64,000 nt of DNA. Origin: Salinibacterium sp. TMP30 (GTDB lineage: Bacteria > Actinomycetota > Actinomycetes > Actinomycetales > Microbacteriaceae). The notes below the pieces were generated by a model. That model saw nothing but the letters and a program-made list of their open reading frames with translations, made no database searches and was not told the DNA's origin. The stretch is taken from assembly GCF_038397785.1 (NCBI RefSeq), contig NZ_CP151642.1, positions 1,054,001 to 1,118,000 of the forward strand, in the 5' to 3' direction. Both the position numbers and the translations under genes were made by a program. Positions 1-7,138 of this stretch are shown piece after piece (positions within the stretch are counted from its first letter, which is position 1; the number at the start of each line of letters is the position of its first letter).

Positions 1-1053
1 TGGCTCGATGCCGGCACCGACGGCGAGACCGGCGATCACGATCGAAAACTCTCCTCGAGGAGTCAACGTGAGACCTGTGCGCCAACGGCCGGCCGCCGCG
101 ATTCCCGCTCGTTTAGCAGCGAGGTAGCCCGACAGCGTTTTGGTAGCGATCGTGACGATCGCGAGAGCAAATGCGGGAAGCAGTACTGGCACAATGTCTG
201 CCGGAGATGTCGAAATTCCGAAGAAGACGAAGAATACTGCAGCGAAAAGGTCGCGCAGAGGAGTGATGAGCTGCGCCGACTGGTGTGCAACAGGTCCAGA
301 GATTGCAATCCCGACCAAGAAGGCACCGACTGCGGCAGAAACGCTCACCTGCTCCGCAAGACCCGCTACCAGCATCGTGAGTCCGACCACGCCGAGGAGC
401 AACGCTTCAGCGTTCTTGTCGGGAAGAAGCCGTGACAAGAATCGGCCGTGACGCAGCGCAACGTAGAGAATGATGAGAACAACCGCCACGGCGATTGCCA
501 CGGTAAATGCGCCCTGCAACAGGCCAGCACCGATCACGAGCGCAGATAGCACCGGAAGGTAAAACGCCATAGCGAGGTCCTCCATCACGATGATGGAGAG
601 GATGGTCGGTGTTTCCCGGTTACCGAGTCGGCCAAGGTCACGAACAACTTTTGCAATCACTCCCGACGATGACACCCACGTGACACCGGCCAACGCGACC
701 ACAGCGGTGGGTTCCCAACCTAAAAGGATTGCGAACAGAGCACCGGGCAGGGCATTGAACACAGCATCAAGAATTCCCGAAACCTTGGATGTCTTGAGGT
801 TCGAGACGAGCTCGTCGGCGGAATACTCCAAACCGAGCATCGCTAGCAGCAGAATTACACCGATCTGCGAACCGACTGCGAAGAACTCTTCTGAGGCCTG
901 AAAGGGGAGAAGACCGCCCTCGCCAACGGCAAGGCCGGCAAGCAGATACAGCGGGATGGCAGAGAAACCAAAGCGTGCGGCAACTCGACCCAGCACGCTG
1001 AGAACCAGCAAGAGAGCGCCAACTTCAATGAGCAGCTGCGTCGTCTCATGCAT
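1..1053 (-). CDS. Cation:proton antiporter, KefB/KhtU type (3' end outside window)
   Basis: This open frame begins with ATG at 1053 and runs off the left edge, giving 351 residues without a stop. It is almost entirely hydrophobic helices of the CPA2 (Kef-type) exchanger fold and should move K+ or Na+ against H+ across the cytoplasmic membrane. The start MHETTQLLIEVGALLL leads directly into the first membrane helix. The gene lies 9 bp after a soluble RCK-C-type protein on the same strand. This is the two-subunit arrangement known from Bacillus KhtT/KhtU and AmhT/AmhM, where the soluble subunit gates the exchanger. Ion specificity cannot be read from sequence. The family call is firm; the C-terminal end and any extra domain are not visible. 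Confidence 0.85.
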   Translation of the reverse strand, partial: MHETTQLLIEVGALLLVLSVLGRVAARFGFSAIPLYLLAGLAVGEGGLLPFQASEEFFAVGSQIGVILLLAMLGLEYSADELVSNLKTSKVSGILDAVFNALPGALFAILLGWEPTAVVALAGVTWVSSSGVIAKVVRDLGRLGNRETPTILSIIVMEDLAMAFYLPVLSALVIGAGLLQGAFTVAIAVAVVLIILYVALRHGRFLSRLLPDKNAEALLLGVVGLTMLVAGLAEQVSVSAAVGAFLVGIAISGPVAHQSAQLITPLRDLFAAVFFVFFGISTSPADIVPVLLPAFALAIVTIATKTLSGYLAAKRAGIAAAGRWRTGLTLTPRGEFSIVIAGLAVGAGIEP

Positions 1054-1062
1054 ACGCGAGCC

Positions 1063-1557
1063 TTAGCTGGGGCCGTTGTTGATGAGCTTGCCAAGAGCGT
1101 CGAGACCCTTGCGGGTGCCTACAGCAACAATCACGTCGCCTGATTCAAACTGAACCTCGGGACCAGGAGACGGAAGAACGTCATTGCCGCGCGCGATTGC
1201 AACGATTGACGCGCTCGTTAATGTGCGCGCCTTCATGTCGCCCATCGGATGCCCGACAAAACCGGAACCGCCCGGAAGAGAAATTTCCTCGGTGAAGAGC
1301 CCCTCAGCCTTCTCGCCAAGAACCGACAAACGGCTCAACGTCAGCGAAGAGCCAAGAACCTCAGCAATAGCGGCAGCCTCGTCATCGGTGAGCGAGATCG
1401 AGGCAGCATTCGAGTCCGGGTCATCCGCATTGAAAAATGCAAGATCGCGTTCACCCGAGCGCAGCGAAACTACGCTGACACGGCAACCTGATTTGGTAAT
1501 CACATCATTGCGGACACCAAAACCAGGAAGGTCAATTCGTTCGATTCTTACGCCCAC
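1063..1557 (-). CDS. RCK-C (TrkA-C) regulatory subunit of the antiporter, KhtT-like
   Basis: A 164-residue soluble protein. The N-terminal half (about 1-80) is a small alpha/beta domain and the C-terminal half (about 85-160) fits a TrkA-C/RCK-C ligand-binding domain, ending in the typical strand GDVIVAVGTRKGLDAL. It lies just upstream of the antiporter gene, so it is probably its cytosolic gate. Bacillus KhtT homologues respond to cyclic di-AMP or pH, but the ligand here is unknown. The GTG start at 1557 has TAAGTT (1564-1569) exactly 6 nt upstream. The spacer GGAGAC could also act as a ribosome site, so a leaderless start is likely but not exclusive. Confidence 0.82.
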   Translation of the reverse strand: MGVRIERIDLPGFGVRNDVITKSGCRVSVVSLRSGERDLAFFNADDPDSNAASISLTDDEAAAIAEVLGSSLTLSRLSVLGEKAEGLFTEEISLPGGSGFVGHPMGDMKARTLTSASIVAIARGNDVLPSPGPEVQFESGDVIVAVGTRKGLDALGKLINNGPS

Positions 1558-1612
1558 GTCTCCAACTTACCCATTCGTTAGTGGCCAATAGTCCAGCGAG
1601 AAGCCTACGCCT

Positions 1613-2407
1613 TTAGGCTGCAACCCCATACTTTTTCATTGAGGTCTCCACAATGGTGAGACCCTCGAGCCCTGGCATGCGAGAAATGTGTTCATCGAGC
1701 TTCCGGATTTCGCGCAAACCCTCGTCGCCGGAAAAGAGGTGGCCCATCACATGCGTGACTTCTTCAGCAGGCATGATACTCGACCCCACTGGACCCCACG
1801 CGCCCTTCAACGCGAGGCGAGCGAGCACCTGAGCCTTCTTGCTCTTGGCCAAACGTTCACGAGCCTGGGTCGCATAGAACGCAACATGGCGCGCCTCTTG
1901 CTTGGCAATCCGTCGCAGCAACTCAGAGAGCACCGGATGCTGCTGAAGATCCGCGAGGCGATTGTAAGCGGCAACTGCCGACCACTCATTCGCGGCACCC
2001 CAAATCATGTGCACCGCGATGAAATCTTTGCCGATGACGTTGCCTAGCACCGACTGCTTGATGGGGTCGAGGCGATCCTTCCACCCCAGTTTGAGGCGGG
2101 TTGCCTTGAGCTGGTCGAAGTCGAGCGTCACCTTGTGGGCGCCGAGCACCTTGGAGAGTGCTTCGCCGTGCCAGAACTCTTCACGGTTCCACATCGTCAT
2201 AAACGCGCTCACGTCGACCTCTTTATGCGAAGGCGTCACAAGCAAATCGCGAAGATAGCACACCGTGTGGTACTCAACATCAGCCATATAGCGAAGGCTG
2301 CGCAGGGTGGTGTCTGGCAGGGGGTTGCGCTCAAACTCGGTGAAATCGAGATCACCCCACTGCACCTTTTTCGAGGTGGAGGTGTAGCGATCAATATCAA
2401 ATGCCAT
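1613..2407 (-). CDS. Ferritin-like diiron protein A
   Basis: A 264-residue, mainly helical protein of the ferritin-like superfamily. A complete carboxylate-bridged diiron ligand set can be read: E45, the E77-x-x-H80 pair, E141 and the E171-x-x-H174 pair. This is the pattern of acyl-ACP desaturases, AurF-type N-oxygenases and related oxidases, so an oxygen-dependent oxidation or desaturation is plausible; the substrate is not known. No signal peptide or membrane helix is seen. The gene is the last of three on the minus strand (ferritin-like B, FAR-HAD, ferritin-like A), 12 bp after the reductase gene. This location suggests a fatty alcohol, acyl or ether-lipid substrate. The diiron fold is well supported; the lipid role is inference from context. 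Confidence 0.75.
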   Translation of the reverse strand: MAFDIDRYTSTSKKVQWGDLDFTEFERNPLPDTTLRSLRYMADVEYHTVCYLRDLLVTPSHKEVDVSAFMTMWNREEFWHGEALSKVLGAHKVTLDFDQLKATRLKLGWKDRLDPIKQSVLGNVIGKDFIAVHMIWGAANEWSAVAAYNRLADLQQHPVLSELLRRIAKQEARHVAFYATQARERLAKSKKAQVLARLALKGAWGPVGSSIMPAEEVTHVMGHLFSGDEGLREIRKLDEHISRMPGLEGLTIVETSMKKYGVAA

Positions 2408-2419
2408 GAGGTGTGGGAA

Positions 2420-4723
2420 CTAGCTCGAGGGAGTCGAGTTCTGTTCCTCTCCTTCCTGGTGCGCGAATGCCGCAGCGCGAGGTCTCGGAATAGGGGAGCT
2501 AGGGGAGCGGCGCTTCCAATCGAGCACACTCCACCGCTTCTCTTGAGCATGCTTGTATAGGTTCACATCGGGGTTGACTGCGCTGGGATTACCGACGAGC
2601 TGCAACCACATCAGGTCGGCATGGCTGTCACCATAGCCATACGACTGGGCCAGAGTGAAGCCGTGAAGATCCGCGTAATGACGCAGCCAGGCAGCCCGTG
2701 CCTCATCCACGAGGGGTGGATCAGCCAAGAAGCCCGTGAGCACGCCGTCGCGTTCATGCATACGCCCGGCAACAACCTCATCGAAGTAGGGCAAGAACGG
2801 TGTCACCATCAGGTCGATCGTTCCGGTCACCAGGATGGTGCGATGGCCAGCGTCACGGTGCTCCTGAACACGGAGCAGAGCATCCGGCATCACTCGACGC
2901 ATCATGGCGCGACCAAAACTGCCGCGCACCATCCGCTCAATCTCAACAATCTTGAACCCCTCATAGCGACGCATGAAGGTGCGAATGAACTCACCACGGT
3001 CACGACGCTCGGCACGCCAGTACTTGCGCAGCGAGAAAGTGAAATTGGCTAGGTCGTGCACAACTTTGGAACGAGGAACTGTTCCGCCCCAGAGCAGCAG
3101 GTACTGCTTCACGAGATTCGAATCGACGACGGTGCCCTCAAGGTCGAACACTGCGACAACATCGGTGCGATGCGGCAGCTTTTTGGCGGTGCGAGTCTTC
3201 GCAGCAGGCCGATTCGCAAACGCCCGAGTGAGCGTCGTGATTGCGGGAAAGTGCACCTGCTGAAAATAGCTTTCCCAGTTGATCTCGGTGACATCGAAGC
3301 GCGCGCTGGGAGAAGTCTTCTGAGGCAGAGAGGCGAGGAGCTGACGAGTATTGGCATCATCGAAGATGATCTCGGTCTGCACGTAAGCGCGGTAAAGGTC
3401 AGTGAACGCGCGCAGTACCTCGAGCTGATGCTGGCCACTCTTAACCTCATCGAGCCAGCGGCGCGTGCGGGGAGTGGTCGGCAGCTTGGTGATTGTCCGC
3501 TCGGCACGGGCGGCTTGACGCTCGCGCTTGACGAGCGCTTTTTCGACACGTTGACCGCCCGGGAATCGCCACAAAGGAACGCTGATCTCGCCATCTTCCG
3601 CGGGAAGCGGATTAGCGGTGAAGTACGCGTTGACATTCTCATACATCCGGTGGAACGGCAGCGGATTGCTCGCGCCAGAACTCACGTGGTAGTACTGGGG
3701 TGCCGTCGGGTCGGCCTCCGTGGCCGCAGCGGCCAAAGCGGCATTAACGACAAAATCGACCGGGATCACATCGAGGATTGAGTCGGGAAGGCCGGGGAAG
3801 TCAGGCAGTTGCCCGCGGCCGTACGCAAGGATCAGAGGATCCGCGACCTTGAACCCATCGATCCAACCGGGAAACGGATGATGCAGCGCGCTCTCGATGA
3901 TCGAGGGGCGAACCACCGAAAGTCGATGCCCCGACTGAGCCCAGAGTTCCTCGGCAACACGCTCAGCGAATGCCTTCGTGAGCGTGTAAACGTCGGTCCA
4001 TCCGAGACTTTCGGCGCGCATCCGGCCGTAGTCAACAAGTCGATCGTGCACCCACTGAGCGCGAGCAGCCTCGGTGAATTGGGCTACGGCCTGGGGACCA
4101 GCCTTGCCGTGGCGAGCCTTCGCCGCGGTGAGTTGGGCACGAAGGGCCTCGGGCTGGCGGGATTCGAACTCAACGCGAGTGCGAGCCGTGCGAGCCGCCT
4201 CATACTCGGTGCGCCAGTCCACGTCGTGCAGGAGCGTAGCTTCGGGCACGATACCCTTGCGGATTCCGCCGACATAGGCGGTAGAAATGTGCACAACGTG
4301 CGGTCGAGACTTACTCTCCAACAGTGCTGTGTAGATGCCCGTCGCTCCGCCAACGTTGGTGTCGAATGCTTCATCGATAGGCGGATCAAACGAGACCGTA
4401 GATGCCCCATGAATGACGACATCAATGTCATCGGGCAGCGGCCCAACATCCGTAAGGCTGCCGTCAATCACGGTGACCCGGTGCGCGACCTCTTCGAGGG
4501 CTTTCTCCGTGCCGATGGATTCCATCCACTGTGCAAAGACTGGTTTGCGCATGAGGTTGGCAAGGCGCCCCTCGCCGCTGGTCGAGCCTTTCGCGCGCAC
4601 CAAGATCGAAATTCGGGTTCCGGGATGGCTCGACAGCAAACGCTCGAGGATTGCCTGACCGACGAAGCCGGTGGCTCCGGTCAGAAAAACATGCTCGCTG
4701 GTGAGGGTGTTGACGGTCGTCAT
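2420..4723 (-). CDS. Fatty acyl reductase fused to a HAD-IB-like domain
   Basis: A 767-residue two-domain protein. Residues 1-480 form an extended SDR of the fatty acyl-CoA reductase (NAD_binding_4, male-sterility) family, with the dinucleotide loop TGATGFVG at 15-22, HISTAY at 145-150 and the catalytic Y246-x-x-x-K250. A charged, probably helical insert occupies about 175-240. Residues 520-767 form a HAD-superfamily domain with motif I DLEGT (D527-E531), a VTGT motif II and a late GDSHADL motif. Motif I has Glu where the usual second Asp stands, so phosphatase activity is uncertain. The reductase half should turn acyl-CoA or acyl-ACP into fatty alcohol with NADPH. Its start overlaps the stop of the upstream ferritin-like gene by 4 bp, which implies translational coupling. 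Confidence 0.85.
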   Translation of the reverse strand: MTTVNTLTSEHVFLTGATGFVGQAILERLLSSHPGTRISILVRAKGSTSGEGRLANLMRKPVFAQWMESIGTEKALEEVAHRVTVIDGSLTDVGPLPDDIDVVIHGASTVSFDPPIDEAFDTNVGGATGIYTALLESKSRPHVVHISTAYVGGIRKGIVPEATLLHDVDWRTEYEAARTARTRVEFESRQPEALRAQLTAAKARHGKAGPQAVAQFTEAARAQWVHDRLVDYGRMRAESLGWTDVYTLTKAFAERVAEELWAQSGHRLSVVRPSIIESALHHPFPGWIDGFKVADPLILAYGRGQLPDFPGLPDSILDVIPVDFVVNAALAAAATEADPTAPQYYHVSSGASNPLPFHRMYENVNAYFTANPLPAEDGEISVPLWRFPGGQRVEKALVKRERQAARAERTITKLPTTPRTRRWLDEVKSGQHQLEVLRAFTDLYRAYVQTEIIFDDANTRQLLASLPQKTSPSARFDVTEINWESYFQQVHFPAITTLTRAFANRPAAKTRTAKKLPHRTDVVAVFDLEGTVVDSNLVKQYLLLWGGTVPRSKVVHDLANFTFSLRKYWRAERRDRGEFIRTFMRRYEGFKIVEIERMVRGSFGRAMMRRVMPDALLRVQEHRDAGHRTILVTGTIDLMVTPFLPYFDEVVAGRMHERDGVLTGFLADPPLVDEARAAWLRHYADLHGFTLAQSYGYGDSHADLMWLQLVGNPSAVNPDVNLYKHAQEKRWSVLDWKRRSPSSPIPRPRAAAFAHQEGEEQNSTPSS

Positions 4724-5520
4724 AAGGCGGCGGCCCGTTTCATCAGGTTGAGGTTGCTTTGGCCATCGAGGGAGTCGATGAGTGCATCGATGTCAACGAT
4801 GGTGGATGGCTGGCTGCGGAACAGGTGCGAGAAGAAGAAGGTGGTATTTTCGCGGGGCTCGGCGCGTGCACCAATCGGCCACGGTGTTTTGGTGAGGCGC
4901 CGCCGCGTGACCTTCTGAGCACGAACCGATCCCGCGAGGCGGTGTCGGGCTTGAGCCTCGAAGAACTCCAACTGTCGAGCTTTGGTGGCGAGTAGGCGAG
5001 AGACGATGTCGACGAGCTGCGGGTGGGGCTCGAGCTCGATGAGACGACGGTAGGCCGCCTGCATGAGCCACTCGTCCACGGTGCCGAGCGTGGTGTGCAC
5101 CGCGATCATCGGGAGCCCGACAATGTTTGCCACGATGGATTCGCGAATTGTTCGCTCCACCGGGGTGCGAAACGGTGTGCGGTCTACTTCGCCGCCGTCG
5201 TTTGCACGAATAACCTGATCGAGAGCATCCGCAATCCAATACTTCTCGAACGCCCACGTAATCAAGAATGCGGTAACGCGTGCGTCCTTATGCGTTGCTG
5301 TTACCAGCACGCTGCGCAAGTGCGTCATCGTGCCACGCTCGACGACCTGCAGATAACGCAAAACCCGCAGCGTCTCGGCACTCAGCGGTTGCAACTCGTA
5401 TGCCCCAAGATTGAGAAACTCCCGGTAGCTGTCGTGCGCGTCATCCGCATAAGCCCGCACATCGAAAGCGGGCGCGGGGATAGACATGTCGTCGAGGGCA
5501 ACCTCAAGACCTCTTGGCAT
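4720..5520 (-). CDS. Ferritin-like protein B, degenerate paralogue of protein A
   Basis: A 266-residue protein that aligns along its length with ferritin-like protein A, with matching landmarks LRVLRYLQVVE, a central DEW and the end of the fourth helix EAQAR. Two glutamates corresponding to E45 and E141 of A are kept (E61, E150). Both E-x-x-H pairs are lost: E77/H80 correspond to K93/I96 and E171/H174 to K180/Q183. It therefore probably cannot hold a normal diiron centre and may be a partner or scaffold for protein A. It is the first gene of the minus-strand trio. The ATG at 5520 is preceded by a strong ribosome site (CGGAGGAGAACG), unlike many neighbours; ATG at codon 12 is an alternative start. 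Confidence 0.72.
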   Translation of the reverse strand: MPRGLEVALDDMSIPAPAFDVRAYADDAHDSYREFLNLGAYELQPLSAETLRVLRYLQVVERGTMTHLRSVLVTATHKDARVTAFLITWAFEKYWIADALDQVIRANDGGEVDRTPFRTPVERTIRESIVANIVGLPMIAVHTTLGTVDEWLMQAAYRRLIELEPHPQLVDIVSRLLATKARQLEFFEAQARHRLAGSVRAQKVTRRRLTKTPWPIGARAEPRENTTFFFSHLFRSQPSTIVDIDALIDSLDGQSNLNLMKRAAAL

Positions 5521-5630
5521 CGTTCTCCTCCGCTCGAAGCAGTGTGGGGGCGGCGACTCTCAGCAATTCTAGTTGCGACTCAGAGGCGAGCACACAATCG
5601 TTTCTGAGTGCTTGCCGTAGTCTTGGCGTC

Positions 5631-6446
5631 ATGGCAATAGCGCTCATTACTGGCGGAACATCAGGCATTGGAGCCGAGTTTGCGCGGCAACTGGCTGAAA
5701 CCGGCACGGATCTCATCTTGGTCGCACGGAACGAGACCCGGCTCAACGAAACCGCAACCAGCCTACGTGGAGAATTCGGAATCGCTGTCGAAACCATCAG
5801 CGCAGACCTCGCGAATCGCGACGACGTCGGGCGGGTCGCCGAGCGCCTCACCGACCCTGACCGGCCCATCGATCTGTTTGTCAACAACGCCGGCTTCGGC
5901 GTCCATGCCAGACTTACAGGCGCCGACGTCGCAAGTATCCACGAACATGCCTTCGATGTTATGTGCCGCGCTGTTTTGATTCTCGGGGGTGCAGCGGGCC
6001 GTGTCATGCGCGAGCGTGGCAGCGGTCGCATCATCAACGTGTCGAGCATCGCCGGGCTAGTGACCATGGGCTCGTACTCAGCGATCAAAGCGTGGGTGGC
6101 CTCATACAGCCAGGGGCTTGCAGTAGAACTGCGCAATACGGGAGTTACTGTGACGGCGCTCATGCCGGGGTGGGTCGTCACTGAGTTCCACGAACGGGCG
6201 GGCATCCGCACAGGGTCTATTCCTTCGTTTATGTGGGTTGACGCGGCGACCCTCGTGAAGGGTGCGCTGCGTGACGCCGCACGCGGCAAAGTTATCTCCA
6301 TACCTACTGTTCGGTACCGAGTCATCGGATGGTTTGCTCGACATTTGCCTCAGACCACAATTCGTTGGATTTCTGCCAAGATTTCTTCAAGCCGAAGTGA
6401 CGAGGGCTCCGAACCTCATGGTGTGAGAGATACGACTACGACATGA
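5631..6446 (+). CDS. Short-chain dehydrogenase/reductase, possible acyl/alkyl-DHAP reductase
   Basis: A 271-residue classical SDR. It shows the NAD(P)H loop TGGTSGIG near the N terminus, NNAG near residue 90, the catalytic Ser in NVSSIAG and the YSAIK tyrosine-lysine pair. The last 50 residues are basic and hydrophobic, as in membrane-associated SDRs such as DHRS7B and yeast Ayr1, which reduce acyl- and alkyl-DHAP. That activity would fit the next two genes but is not proven by sequence. I chose ATG at 5631 because SDRs begin directly with the Rossmann strand (MAIALITGG) and TAGTCT lies 7 nt upstream. A TTG start at 5514 would add 39 unrelated residues and overlap the divergent gene. The stop overlaps the PlsC start by 4 bp. 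Confidence 0.82.
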   Translation: MAIALITGGTSGIGAEFARQLAETGTDLILVARNETRLNETATSLRGEFGIAVETISADLANRDDVGRVAERLTDPDRPIDLFVNNAGFGVHARLTGADVASIHEHAFDVMCRAVLILGGAAGRVMRERGSGRIINVSSIAGLVTMGSYSAIKAWVASYSQGLAVELRNTGVTVTALMPGWVVTEFHERAGIRTGSIPSFMWVDAATLVKGALRDAARGKVISIPTVRYRVIGWFARHLPQTTIRWISAKISSSRSDEGSEPHGVRDTTTT

Positions 6447-7138
6447 CCCGAGCTTTTGACCGATTCACCTCGCCAACAATGGCAGGTGCGAGATTCGTGG
6501 CGCAGCGCGGAATGCTCAAACCGTTGGTGTGGTCGCTTGTTAGCGTCGAAGTTAGAGGAATCGAGCACATCGAGCGCCATGACGGCCCCTTCATTGCGGT
6601 CGCAAATCACTCCAGCCATTTGGATGCTCCACTGATCATTGGGGCGTTACCAAGCAACCGAGCACGCTATCTCGCCGCGGGCGCTGCAGCCGACTACTTC
6701 TTCGAGGTGTGGTGGCGCAAAGGGCTCACCACACTCTTCTTCAACGCCTTTGCGATCGAACGCAATGCTGAAGGCAAGCGTGCGAGTGCGTCTCGCTCGC
6801 TACTCGAACGCGGTGTTCCTCTTCTCATTTTTCCCGAAGGTGGACGCACACGCGAGGGAGCGCTCACGCGATTCAAGCCGGGTGCCGCCGCGCTCTCCAT
6901 TAGCACCTCAGTGCCGTGCCTTCCCATCGCCCTCGTCGGCGCTGCTACGGCGATGCCGCGCGGCGTGAACTGGCCAAAGCTAGGACGGCCGCCCGTCACT
7001 GTAGTCTTTGGCGAACTGCACCACCGCAAAGAATCTGAAACTTCAGAAGCTTTCTCGACGCGACTTGCCGACGCCGTGCGGCAACTGCACGAAACTGTTC
7101 AACCCGTGCCAAGCGCAACCCCGAAGGGAATCCAATGA
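6443..7138 (+). CDS. PlsC-family acyltransferase
   Basis: A 231-residue glycerophosphate-type acyltransferase. Block I is N55-H56-x4-D61 (NHSSHLD), the catalytic HX4D motif. Block III is FPEGGRTREG around 130-139, a variant of the FPEGTRS substrate-binding motif. Members normally transfer an acyl chain to glycerol-3-phosphate, lysophosphatidate or, for GNPAT-like enzymes, DHAP. Here it sits between an SDR and an AGPS homologue with 4-bp overlaps on both sides (ATGA), so a role in supplying acyl-DHAP, or in acylating alkyl-glycerol-3-phosphate, is the best contextual guess. It probably acts at the inner face of the cytoplasmic membrane. The family call is firm, the acceptor unknown. Confidence 0.85.
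   Translation: MTRAFDRFTSPTMAGARFVAQRGMLKPLVWSLVSVEVRGIEHIERHDGPFIAVANHSSHLDAPLIIGALPSNRARYLAAGAAADYFFEVWWRKGLTTLFFNAFAIERNAEGKRASASRSLLERGVPLLIFPEGGRTREGALTRFKPGAAALSISTSVPCLPIALVGAATAMPRGVNWPKLGRPPVTVVFGELHHRKESETSEAFSTRLADAVRQLHETVQPVPSATPKGIQ

Noticed and set aside
3809-4918. 369-residue open frame opposite the FAR-HAD gene
   Set aside because: It is the antisense shadow of a well-supported gene, has no domain and shows Arg/Ser/Ala-rich composition typical of high-GC shadow frames.
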